From contig NZ_PIZH01000083.1 in assembly GCF_002835825.1 (NCBI RefSeq), forward strand, positions 1-7,127: a stretch of 7,127 bases of DNA, read 5' to 3'. Below, piece by piece: positions 1-5,114 of the stretch. The DNA is from Methanoregula sp. (GTDB lineage: Archaea > Halobacteriota > Methanomicrobia > Methanomicrobiales > Methanospirillaceae). Every line of letters starts with the position of its first letter. Position 1 is the first letter of the stretch. The position numbers and the translations under genes were made by a program. Below the pieces are notes generated by a model that saw only the letters and a program-made list of their open reading frames with translations, was not told where the DNA came from and did no database searches.

Positions 1-524
1 TTGCAGACCGGGTCCTTGATCTCACCGGGCTCAAGGTGCTTTCCGCAGCCCTGGTCGCACTCATCGCCCCGGGCCGGCTTGCCGCAGTGCGGGCAGACTC
101 CCTCGACATACCGGTCGGGCAGGAACCGTTTGCATTTCGTGCAGTAGGCCTGGTGGACGACCTGCTTGTAGATGTAGCCGTTCTTCTCCAGCCGCGAGAC
201 GATGTCCTGCGTCCGGTTGTGGTTGGCCGGGTCGTCTGTCATCCCGAACCGGTCGAACATCACGCCCATCCGTTTGAACGTCTCATCAAAGTGCTTGTGG
301 TATTTCTCCGAGAGCGCACGGGGCGTTGTGCCAGTCTCCTCGGCAGAGACAACGATCGGGGTCCCGTGGTTATCCGAACCGCAGACGAAGACGACCTCCT
401 CGCCTGCCCGCCGCATGTAGCGGACATACGCATCAGCAGGTACGTATGTTCGCAGGTGGCCAAGATGGCAGGGGCCGTTGGTGTACGGCAGCCCGCAGGT
501 GACGAGCAGCGGCGGTTGATTCAT
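1..524 (-). CDS. metG: Methionyl-tRNA synthetase, N-terminal part (runs off left edge)
   Basis: Class I aminoacyl-tRNA synthetase that charges tRNA-Met with methionine in the cytoplasm. Translating the minus strand from the ATG at 524-522 gives 174 codons with no stop. The start has the MetRS N-terminal pattern, with the HIGH-type ATP site as HLGH at residues 20-23 and the family motif CGSDNHGTP at 48-56. An insert with two zinc knuckles follows: Cys128, Cys131, Cys144, Cys147, and then Cys156, Cys160, Cys174 with the last ligand beyond the edge. Two knuckles are typical of archaeal and E. coli-type enzymes. The KMSKS loop and anticodon-binding domain are outside the window. An in-frame GTG directly precedes the chosen ATG and a stop (TAA, 536-534) lies just upstream, so the start is fixed to within one codon. 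The gene is divergent from its right neighbour across 39 bp. I consider the identity secure. Confidence 0.96.
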   Translation of the reverse strand, partial: MNQPPLLVTCGLPYTNGPCHLGHLRTYVPADAYVRYMRRAGEEVVFVCGSDNHGTPIVVSAEETGTTPRALSEKYHKHFDETFKRMGVMFDRFGMTDDPANHNRTQDIVSRLEKNGYIYKQVVHQAYCTKCKRFLPDRYVEGVCPHCGKPARGDECDQGCGKHLEPGEIKDPVC

Positions 525-530
525 CACTAT

Positions 531-558
531 GTTTTAGATGGTTCTGCGTAATAAGATC
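531..558. promoter_or_regulatory. Possible divergent promoters between metG and the 564-1355 gene
   Basis: Only 39 bp separate the two start codons. For the plus-strand gene, the AT-rich GTTTTAGA at 531-538 is centred about 29 bp before its ATG. For metG, the minus-strand ATCTTATTA at 557-549 is centred about 29 bp before its ATG. Both spacings fit archaeal TATA boxes giving leaderless or near-leaderless transcripts, and neither gene has a convincing Shine-Dalgarno sequence. The boxes are weak matches, so this is inference from spacing. Confidence 0.35.
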
Positions 559-563
559 TGTAG

Positions 564-1355
564 ATGGCTAAACAGCTGAACCTGCCCACACGGGCATTCG
601 GGGCAGAGCCGCAGGTCCCGGACCGTGCTGTGCTCGCCGACTGGATCGCAGAGCACCGGGGCAGGCTTGCTGACATCATCACGTACCGTCTCGACCAGTC
701 TCTTGCACCACAAATCCCGGCGGGAATCGGGACCTCCTGCGCCGGGGGGAGATTCTACGGGGACCGTATCCGCCAAAGCATCGAGGGGATAACGGGGAAC
801 AGGGCAACCGGGGAACTGCATGCCAACACCCCCGACATCATCGAGGATGCAGCGGCCATCGTGGTGCAGAAGAAGGGCTCATGGTGTGCCATGCCGGCGC
901 CGCATGCACTCGGCATACAGGATGCATATTATTGCGATGCCGATGAATGGAACGATGCGATCTGCGGGATCTACCGCACCCTGATGAGGGCTATGCGGGA
1001 CACGGGTGTTTTTGGTCACGTCCTGATCGGTGAGCAGGCAGGCGACCCGGAACTCATCGCGCTTGCCGGGCAGAACGCCTTCTTCTTCGCTCCCGAACCG
1101 GACCGCGAAATCCTTACAGGCATTCTCGAGCACCAGCAGCAGGTTGCACTCACGCATGACCGGCTGGAGACACTCTTCGATCTCATGAACGAGTATGCCG
1201 TCAGGAGGATCTTCCTGCTCGACCCGGACGATAACGCAATCAGACTCGCCCGCACCCACTTCGACCCGGACCAGATTATCGGCGCAGGGTATTGCATGGA
1301 AGAGTGCGACGCGTACTGGAAAGGTGTTGTTGAGCGCTCGGTGTATGTGCGGTAA
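564..1355 (+). CDS. Uncharacterised 263-residue protein
   Basis: I do not recognise this protein. It looks like a real gene: the frame is open for 263 codons, third positions are GC-rich like the neighbours, and it starts 39 bp from divergent metG. It has no signal peptide, no evident membrane segment and no zinc-ribbon cysteine pairs, so it is probably a soluble cytoplasmic protein. The middle (about residues 95-165) is rich in Trp, Tyr and Cys (SWCAMPAPHALG, then DAYYCDADEW). The segment around 205-235 (EYAVRRIFLLDPDDNAIRLARTH) could be an alpha/beta unit. The tail ends in a Cys-containing acidic stretch (GYCMEECDAYW). The ATG at 564 is the first in frame and lacks a strong ribosome-binding site, which fits leaderless translation. 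It ends with TAA, followed by the hairpin-rich non-coding region. No function is proposed. Confidence 0.8.
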   Translation: MAKQLNLPTRAFGAEPQVPDRAVLADWIAEHRGRLADIITYRLDQSLAPQIPAGIGTSCAGGRFYGDRIRQSIEGITGNRATGELHANTPDIIEDAAAIVVQKKGSWCAMPAPHALGIQDAYYCDADEWNDAICGIYRTLMRAMRDTGVFGHVLIGEQAGDPELIALAGQNAFFFAPEPDREILTGILEHQQQVALTHDRLETLFDLMNEYAVRRIFLLDPDDNAIRLARTHFDPDQIIGAGYCMEECDAYWKGVVERSVYVR

Positions 1356-1393
1356 GAGAATATTCCTACTCTGTCGAAATCATCATTCATAAG

Positions 1394-1602
1394 ATGGGGG
1401 CTGATGCCCCCATACCCCAAATTATGATTGGTGCCGCCGAAGTCGAAGGCTGATGCCTTCAAAGAACTTCGTTCTTCTCATCTCTCAAGTCTTGCGACTT
1501 TCGAGATTCTCCAGGTAATCCTCGCTGATGCGACGATTACCTCCCCGCGGGGGCGCTCCCGCGGCAGCTTCTATTTCTTAATTTTCGAGACAACTCTTTG
1601 TC
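1394..1602. repeat. Left hairpin cluster: seven stem-loops in about 210 bp
   Basis: Seven inverted repeats follow one another. (1) 1394-1401 pairs with 1406-1413, 8 bp, loop TGAT. (2) 1445-1450 with 1455-1460, 6 bp, loop TGAT. (3) 1462-1467 with 1471-1476, 6 bp, loop TTC. (4) 1487-1491 with 1496-1500, 5 bp, loop TTGC, extended across a TC/TC internal loop by 1481-1484 with 1503-1506. (5) 1513-1520 with 1535-1542, 8 bp, then one C-C mismatch, then 1522-1525 with 1530-1533 around a TGAT loop. (6) 1545-1551 with 1558-1564, 7 bp, very GC-rich (CCGCGGG). (7) 1589-1593 with 1598-1602, 5 bp, loop CTCT. All paired arms listed are exact complements. Spacers between hairpins 2 to 6 are only 1-6 bases. 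The array could be a structured RNA, a repetitive element, or terminators; the sequence alone does not decide. Confidence 0.8.
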
Positions 1603-1707
1603 GGAGTATCCCTTTCAGGTAATACAGAGGCATCGCCTGCGCCCCTGCCCCCCTGAGTACAGGCATGGCACATGGGTGCGATCATAACAACCAGAAAGGG
1701 ATTCTAC
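1603..1707. repeat. Imperfect inverted-repeat pair about 105 bp end to end (MITE-like)
   Basis: The reverse complement of 1603-1620 matches 1690-1707 at 15 of 18 positions without gaps, including a perfect 9-bp core (ATCCCTTTC at 1608-1616 against GAAAGGGAT at 1694-1702). The enclosed sequence is C-rich and has no open frame of useful length. Terminal inverted repeats around a short non-coding core are the layout of a miniature inverted-repeat element, but I could not identify a target-site duplication, and no transposase is nearby. A long-range RNA stem is an equal possibility. Confidence 0.35.
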
Positions 1708-1769
1708 AGAGTAAAAATTTTCTAATAACTGGTTTTAAAAAATTTTGATAGCGTAACTCCCCCGCCCGA

Positions 1770-1851
1770 ACAACTGCCTGCCCGTGGCGGCAGTTGTGAG
1801 GTGTCGAATCTCATCAGAGATGAGACACGAGAAGAACTTCAAAAGTTCTTC
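1770..1851. repeat. Right hairpin cluster: three strong stem-loops
   Basis: (8) 1770-1778 (ACAACTGCC) pairs with 1789-1797, and inside it GCC at 1780-1782 pairs with GGC at 1786-1788 after one bulged T, giving a 12-bp stem with a CGT loop. (9) 1809-1815 (TCTCATC) pairs with 1819-1825 across loop AGA; an alternative outer stem pairs 1801-1805 (GTGTC) with 1824-1828. (10) 1831-1839 (GAAGAACTT) pairs perfectly with 1843-1851 across loop CAA. The modules AAGAACTT and TCTCATC recur from the left cluster. Two weaker inverted repeats follow: GGGTT/AACCC at 1861-1876 with a G6 loop, and CATTAT/ATAATG at 1880-1895. The last lies just past the stop codon of the minus-strand gene and may help end its transcript. 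Confidence 0.75.
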
Positions 1852-1906
1852 GAATGGAGGGGGTTGGGGGGAACCCGCTCATTATGACAATAATGTTGCA
1901 GGACAA

Positions 1907-2407
1907 TTACCCGTTCATCACATGCTTCACTGACGGGATGCTGACCTGGTTGTAGAAAGATTCCTGGTACCCGTCCGGGAATGTTATCGTTGTCACCGCA
2001 GGAGAGAAATCCGCTGCAACGAGCGGCGCAAACCAGTAGTTCTTCAAAACCGTCTCGGCACGCTCGAATGATACGGCCGGTGTTGTCATGACGGTTACGC
2101 CATCTTTTGTCGAGACGGAAGCAAATGCGGGCACGAGAACTCGGGCAGAAGACGAGGTTGCCTGGATCACGGTTGTCTTCGCAGCGGATCCGGAATCAAA
2201 GGCTTTCTGGAGTTCGCTTGCAGGGTCTGCAATCTTGAAAAAGACTGCCCCCTGCTCGAAGAACGTAAGCTCGTAATTCAGGTCTACCTGCGCAGTGCCG
2301 GCCGGATCAAGGCTGATCGAGAGCGAATGCATGGTGAATGCCTGTGCCGGTACGACCACGAGGGCCATGAGGCAGATGAGGGTGATGGGAAGGATGTATT
2401 TCTTCAT
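1907..2407 (-). CDS. Secreted protein of unknown function, 166 residues
   Basis: The N-terminus is a clear Sec signal peptide: two lysines at 2-3, a hydrophobic core (about residues 5-20), and a likely signal-peptidase site after AQA at 21-23. There is no lipobox cysteine. The mature part has alternating hydrophobic/polar stretches typical of beta structure (for example SLSISLDPAGTAQVDLNYEL at 28-47). It also contains the phrase AVFFKIADPASELQKAF and a later FAPLVAADF segment. There is no second membrane segment, anchor or cysteine, so it should be soluble outside the cell or loosely held at the envelope. I do not recognise a named family. It ends with TAA at 1909-1907 against the hairpin region. 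The upstream gene on the same strand also encodes an exported protein, 141 bp away, but this gene has its own promoter-like sequence, so an operon is not required. A TTTTTATC box at 2439-2432 is centred about 29 bp before the ATG. Confidence 0.85.
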   Translation of the reverse strand: MKKYILPITLICLMALVVVPAQAFTMHSLSISLDPAGTAQVDLNYELTFFEQGAVFFKIADPASELQKAFDSGSAAKTTVIQATSSSARVLVPAFASVSTKDGVTVMTTPAVSFERAETVLKNYWFAPLVAADFSPAVTTITFPDGYQESFYNQVSIPSVKHVMNG

Positions 2408-2431
2408 AAGATTCCCTTGGACAAGAGGGAT

Positions 2432-2439
2432 GATAAAAA
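2432..2439 (-). promoter_or_regulatory. Candidate TATA box of the secreted-protein gene
   Basis: The minus-strand sequence TTTTTATC is centred about 29 bp upstream of the ATG at 2407, which suits a near-leaderless archaeal transcript. A second, stronger-looking TATA sequence lies inside the palindrome at 2454-2469; if that one is used, the leader would be about 25-30 nt. The choice between them cannot be made from sequence. Confidence 0.4.
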
Positions 2440-2453
2440 CAGCGGATGGCTGG

Positions 2454-2469
2454 AGTGATATATATCACT
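2454..2469. promoter_or_regulatory. 16-bp perfect palindrome with a TATATATA core
   Basis: AGTGATATATATCACT is its own reverse complement over all 16 bases. It lies 47-62 bp upstream of the ATG of the secreted-protein gene and about 80 bp beyond the stop of the PEGA gene. A symmetrical site overlapping a TATA sequence fits an operator for a dimeric regulator that blocks or admits TBP, or a promoter usable in both directions. The palindrome is seen; the regulatory role is inferred. Confidence 0.5.
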
Positions 2470-2486
2470 GCGTATTCTCATGCACT

Positions 2487-2511
2487 GGATCCGAAAAGAG
2501 TACACGGATCC
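2487..2511. repeat. Short inverted repeat GGATCCG / CGGATCC
   Basis: Two 7-base arms, 2487-2493 and 2505-2511, are separated by 11 bases. Because GGATCC is itself a palindrome, the arms are also near direct repeats. It lies between the PEGA terminator and the 16-bp palindrome. It may be a second protein-binding site or a weak stem-loop. Confidence 0.35.
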
Positions 2512-2522
2512 GTTCCGCCAGC

Positions 2523-2557
2523 GAAAAAAAGGAATTGAGCGAAATTTCCTAATTCCT
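2523..2557 (-). terminator. Stem-loop plus T-run terminator of the PEGA gene
   Basis: On the minus strand AGGAATT (2557-2551) pairs with AATTCCT (2536-2530) across a 14-base loop, and the T-run from 2530 to 2524 overlaps and follows the second arm. The first arm overlaps the last codons and TAG stop of the PEGA gene (2551-2549). T-rich stretches are the usual termination signal in archaea; the added stem makes this resemble a bacterial intrinsic terminator. Confidence 0.6.
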
Positions 2558-3751
2558 GCGGGCTGCCACGACCGCGAGTGCACCCACGAGCCCTGCCGCA
2601 ACGAGGGGCAGGGATACCGGGGACTGCGTGGTCGGGACGGGTGTTGGCTGCTCTGCACTCAGGGTGGCATACACATCGACCGTCTCCCCGGCCGAGGGAT
2701 TCCGGGGGATGGTCCCGGTAACGGTAACATATCCCGGCTTCGAGACGGTGAACGTGGAGTAGGGCGTGCCGGTGGTCGAGACCCGGATCTTCAGCACACC
2801 ATTCTTCGTTGTGCCCATATCGTAGCCCGCGAGCGTGACGGTTGCCCCGTCAACATTGGTGTGGACAGCGATCCACCCGTGTTCGCTCCCGAGCGGTGCC
2901 TCGGTTGTGGGGACCGGTGTGGGTGCCTGCGTGGTAACCGGGTTTAGCGTTACGTGGAACATTGTGGTCCGGTCCTTAGCGGGAAGGGCGGGCATGCTCC
3001 CGCTCGCGGTCACGTACCCGCTCTTTTCTACCCGGTAGGTCTTGTAGGGCGTCCCCGCCAGGTAAACCGGGACAGTCAGGGAATTGCCGGAGATCTGCCC
3101 CTGGTATGACGAGTCAAAGTACACGGAAGCGCCATTGACATTGCAGGTCACCTGATAGAATCCGGTGTCACCGCCGATGAGCGTAGGCGCCGGAGTCGGG
3201 ACTGGACTCAGCGTTGCATACAGGCTGACCGTCTGGCCGTCACCCGGCATTTCCGTGATGCTTCCCGTATGGGTCACGTATCCGCTCTTGCTGACCGAAT
3301 AGGACGTGTACGGTGTGCCGGTGGTGGCGACCTCCTGCGTGAACGAGCCTCCATCAATTGTTCCTTTGGTCACGCCATTGAAAGCGACCGTGGCGCCGTC
3401 AATATTACAGTAGACCGTGAACCATCCCGTACCGCTGCCGGTGGGCTTCGGGGTGAGGGTCACAGTTATCTCGAGGTTTGCCTCCCCGCCGGGGACATAG
3501 TTGATGTCCCCCGTGACATCGTAATACCCGTCCTTTGAGACCGTATAGGTGCTGCCATAGGCCCCGTTCTCGATATCGATCGAGCCTGCGGAGATCATCC
3601 CCTTGTACGAGCCATCGACATACACCGAAGCCCCGTTGACATTACAGTTCACCGTGAGCCAGCCGGTTCCCCCGATTGGCGCCGATGCCATGACGGGAGA
3701 AACACAGAGCCAGAGCATCACCAGGATCAGACCAGAAAAAATTTTTCGCAT
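2549..3751 (-). CDS. Secreted surface protein with four PEGA-like repeats and a C-terminal anchor
   Basis: A 400-residue exported protein. A signal peptide covers residues 1-24 (Arg/Lys at 2-3, hydrophobic core, likely cleavage in the ASA region). Four homologous repeats follow at about 29-101, 108-183, 196-271 and 291-365. Each starts with an aromatic strand plus (T/V)NxxGAxV, has a xxGxI turn, then a (Y/F)xVxKxGY core ending in TLSP or similar; this is the PEGA pattern of small surface beta domains. Repeats are joined by Pro/Thr-rich linkers (184-195, 272-290, 366-379) that may be glycosylated. The C-terminus has a membrane helix (about 380-397) ending in ARRN, so the protein is anchored with its repeats outside, or is processed by an archaeosortase-like system, although no standard PGF or PEF motif is visible. 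PEGA domains are thought to act in binding or spacing at the cell surface; the ligand is unknown. An AGAGG ribosome-binding site lies 7 nt before the ATG. Confidence 0.9.
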   Translation of the reverse strand: MRKIFSGLILVMLWLCVSPVMASAPIGGTGWLTVNCNVNGASVYVDGSYKGMISAGSIDIENGAYGSTYTVSKDGYYDVTGDINYVPGGEANLEITVTLTPKPTGSGTGWFTVYCNIDGATVAFNGVTKGTIDGGSFTQEVATTGTPYTSYSVSKSGYVTHTGSITEMPGDGQTVSLYATLSPVPTPAPTLIGGDTGFYQVTCNVNGASVYFDSSYQGQISGNSLTVPVYLAGTPYKTYRVEKSGYVTASGSMPALPAKDRTTMFHVTLNPVTTQAPTPVPTTEAPLGSEHGWIAVHTNVDGATVTLAGYDMGTTKNGVLKIRVSTTGTPYSTFTVSKPGYVTVTGTIPRNPSAGETVDVYATLSAEQPTPVPTTQSPVSLPLVAAGLVGALAVVAARRN

Positions 3752-3758
3752 GATAATT

Positions 3759-3790
3759 CCTCTCTCATCATTTTTTTCAACGGATATAAG
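3759..3790 (-). promoter_or_regulatory. TATA box and ribosome-binding site of the PEGA gene
   Basis: On the minus strand CTTATATC (3790-3783) is centred about 35 bp before the ATG at 3751, placing transcription start near 3761. AGAGG at 3763-3759 sits 7 nt before the ATG and supports that start. The leader would be very short. Confidence 0.55.
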
Positions 3791-3800
3791 ACTTGGGCTT

Positions 3801-3832
3801 GTGGAAAAAAACGGGGGAGAAAACGGAAAAAA
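3801..3832 (-). terminator. T-rich terminator of the DHH phosphoesterase gene
   Basis: Right after the TGA stop (3835-3833), the minus strand shows three T-tracts (T6, T4 and T7) separated by CCG, CTCCCCCG and similar short C-rich bits. Repeated T-runs are the standard archaeal termination signal. It ends just before the TATA box of the PEGA gene, separating the two transcripts. Confidence 0.65.
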
Positions 3833-4795
3833 TCAGTACTTCTCCGCCACCTTCACCAGTTCATCGAAATGCCGGCTCTTCTTGAAGAGCCACCAGGTGA
3901 AGCGTTCCACGACCGTGAAATGGAACGAACCGCCGGCAGCGTTCGGGTGCCCGCCTCCACCGAACTCGCGGGCAATGAGGTGGCTGACGGGCGGGACCGA
4001 CCGGATCGAGAACTTGCCATCCTTTCCGATGATCACCTCGATCTCGGTCTTCTTCTCATCGCGGATGAAATGAGCGGTCTCGCTCGGGTAGCCGTACAGG
4101 GGAGCGAACGCGATCCGGTATTTCGTGCCGGTGAATGTAGCCTGCCGGAGGCTGTGCTTCATCATCGACTCCATCTCGTTCTTGATATCCGCGTACTCGC
4201 GCTCGATGTGTTCATCCGTGAAGATTCCCCTAACAAAACAGTCGCGGACATGGTCCCGGTTCTTCTTGCGCTGGAGCACCTGGCCGAGCACGGCCGATCG
4301 GGGATCGGCATGCTTCCAGAGATCGTAATCGCAGACAACACGGGCAACTTCGGTTGCCACCGGATCGCCGGGCATGAGGTCGCGGGCAACGATCCCCGTA
4401 CCGCAGGTCGACGTGTCGACCCGGAGGAGGGAGACCGCACGCCCGATCTTCTCGATCTCCTCCTCCCGCCAGCGGTGGTGGTCGCGCCACTCCACGACCC
4501 AGCCGTTCTTCTTCGCCTTTGCCGCAATGAACTCCGCGTCCGGGTGGAACCCGAGGTCGGAGATAGAGAGCAGGTCGCCCTTTCCTTCGCAGGATGCGAC
4601 CAGCGAGAAGAGCGGGGCGAACTTTCCCACAGAGCTCCAGATGGTGAAGACCCCCTCGGCCGTAAACTTCATCCGGTGCACCGCATCCGCACCCACCGCG
4701 TCGAGATCATTGTGCGTTAAATGCACAACGTGTCCTGCGCGGCTCTTTATCGCGTTCACAAGGCCGGAATCTTCACTGCGGTTCGGCGATGCCAT
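3833..4795 (-). CDS. DHH/DHHA1-family phosphoesterase (NrnB-like)
   Basis: A 320-residue cytoplasmic metal-dependent phosphoesterase of the DHH superfamily. The catalytic motifs are in the expected order: HLTHNDLDAVGAD at 25-37 (motif I, with Asp30 and Asp32), SISDLG at 78-83 (Asp80), the signature Asp105-His106-His107, and CDYDLW at 155-160 (likely metal ligand Asp157). The C-terminal DHHA1 domain has the substrate-binding GGGGH at 279-283 followed by PNAAGG. Members cleave short oligonucleotides (nanoRNA), pAp or cyclic dinucleotides using manganese. The arrangement best fits the NrnB-like/COG2404-type group, but the exact substrate cannot be read from sequence. Length is normal and no key residue is missing. 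It is monocistronic: a TATA box upstream, T-tracts downstream, and a divergent tRNA-Phe gene next door. GGAGAG lies 11 nt before the ATG. Confidence 0.92.
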   Translation of the reverse strand: MASPNRSEDSGLVNAIKSRAGHVVHLTHNDLDAVGADAVHRMKFTAEGVFTIWSSVGKFAPLFSLVASCEGKGDLLSISDLGFHPDAEFIAAKAKKNGWVVEWRDHHRWREEEIEKIGRAVSLLRVDTSTCGTGIVARDLMPGDPVATEVARVVCDYDLWKHADPRSAVLGQVLQRKKNRDHVRDCFVRGIFTDEHIEREYADIKNEMESMMKHSLRQATFTGTKYRIAFAPLYGYPSETAHFIRDEKKTEIEVIIGKDGKFSIRSVPPVSHLIAREFGGGGHPNAAGGSFHFTVVERFTWWLFKKSRHFDELVKVAEKY

Positions 4796-4804
4796 GGGTT
4801 ATAA

Positions 4805-4826
4805 CTCTCCTTTGGGCCTATAAAAA
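4805..4826 (-). promoter_or_regulatory. TATA box and possible ribosome-binding site of the DHH gene
   Basis: On the minus strand TTTTTATA (4826-4819) is a good TATA box centred about 27 bp before the ATG at 4795. That spacing predicts a transcript starting almost at the ATG. A GGAGAG motif (4810-4805) lies between them and would fall outside such a transcript, so either the start site is nearer the box than usual or the motif is not used. Confidence 0.55.
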
Positions 4827-4870
4827 TGAACGCCCGGGGCGCGGGTTCCACAAGCATCGGGGAACAGATC

Positions 4871-4879
4871 ATTTATTAG
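4871..4879 (+). promoter_or_regulatory. TATA box of the tRNA-Phe gene
   Basis: ATTTATTAG is centred about 31 bp upstream of the first tRNA base, the normal distance for archaeal tRNA promoters, which leave a few nucleotides of 5' leader for RNase P to remove. Confidence 0.55.
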
Positions 4880-4905
4880 TCAACAGGAACAACATTTGTA
4901 TCCCT

Positions 4906-4979
4906 GCCCTAGTAGCTCAGCCCGGGAGAGCGCCAGACTGAAGATCTGGTTGTCGCCTGTTCAAATCAGGCCTGGGGCA
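4906..4979 (+). tRNA. tRNA-Phe (anticodon GAA)
   Basis: A complete 74-nt cloverleaf. The acceptor stem is 4906-4912 (GCCCTAG) with 4972-4978 (CTGGGGC), with one T-G wobble. The D arm is GCTC/GAGC at 4915-4918 and 4928-4931 with a 9-nt loop. The anticodon arm is CCAGA/TCTGG at 4933-4937 and 4945-4949 with loop CTGAAGA, giving anticodon GAA at 4940-4942. The variable loop has 5 nt. The T arm is GCCTG/CAGGC at 4955-4959 and 4967-4971 with loop TTCAAAT. The discriminator base is A (4979), as expected for Phe. CCA is not encoded, so it must be added after transcription, as is common in archaea. There is no intron. G follows the anticodon, the substrate for wyosine-type modification in archaeal tRNA-Phe. 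Confidence 0.97.
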
Positions 4980-4991
4980 CTATTCTTTTCC
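4980..4991 (+). terminator. T-rich terminator after tRNA-Phe
   Basis: The sequence just after the tRNA (CTATTCTTTTCC) is pyrimidine-rich with a T4 run, a typical short archaeal tRNA terminator. Confidence 0.4.
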
Positions 4992-5114
4992 CGACTCACG
5001 CTCAAAGAGCATACGCCCTGTACAGAAGATCATCCCCACGCTCACTATGAACTCAGGCATCCAATCATTTCACATACTATTCCCGACAAACGATTCTTCT
5101 GACATACCTGAAAC

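Larger units (their letters stand above)
1356..1906. other. 551-bp non-coding region packed with hairpins
   Basis: This gap lies between the end of the 263-residue protein gene and the end of the convergent secreted-protein gene. The only open frame of note in it (64 codons, 1428-1622 plus) is read straight through perfect inverted repeats and is not credible as a protein. The region has a left hairpin cluster (1394-1602), a C-rich middle (1621-1680), an inverted-repeat pair (1603-1620 with 1690-1707), an AT-rich stretch with two AAAATTTT palindromes (about 1711-1746), a right hairpin cluster (1770-1851), and a G-rich end (1857-1876). Transcripts of both flanking genes would converge here, so some hairpins could act as terminators, but there are many more than that would need. 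Confidence 0.8.

Noticed and set aside
430..437. GCATCAGC, the complement of the hairpin loop octamer, inside metG
   Set aside because: It is within coding sequence and lacks complementary flanks, so it is a chance match and not a member of the TGAT-loop hairpin set.
1016..1462. 148-codon open frame on the minus strand
   Set aside because: It is the antisense shadow of the 564-1355 gene, whose own frame has GC-rich third positions and a better start.
1428..1622. 64-codon open frame on the plus strand in the hairpin region
   Set aside because: It runs through several perfect inverted repeats, has no ribosome-binding site and no recognisable protein features. Its composition is explained by the hairpins. 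It may be annotated as a hypothetical protein elsewhere, but I would not call it a gene.
1394..1851. CRISPR array
   Set aside because: The repeated hairpins have differing stem sequences and irregular spacing. There is no constant direct repeat of 24-37 bp with uniform spacers and no cas gene.
3869..4720. 283-codon open frame on the plus strand
   Set aside because: It lies entirely antisense to the DHH phosphoesterase, whose catalytic motifs are all present in order on the minus strand. Long antisense frames are common in GC-rich genes.
4845..4865. Small inverted repeat GTTCC / GGAAC upstream of the tRNA
   Set aside because: Only 5-bp arms with an 11-base loop; expected by chance and not positioned as a promoter or terminator element.
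4896..5102. 68-codon open frame on the plus strand
   Set aside because: It overlaps the whole tRNA-Phe gene and has no support as a protein.
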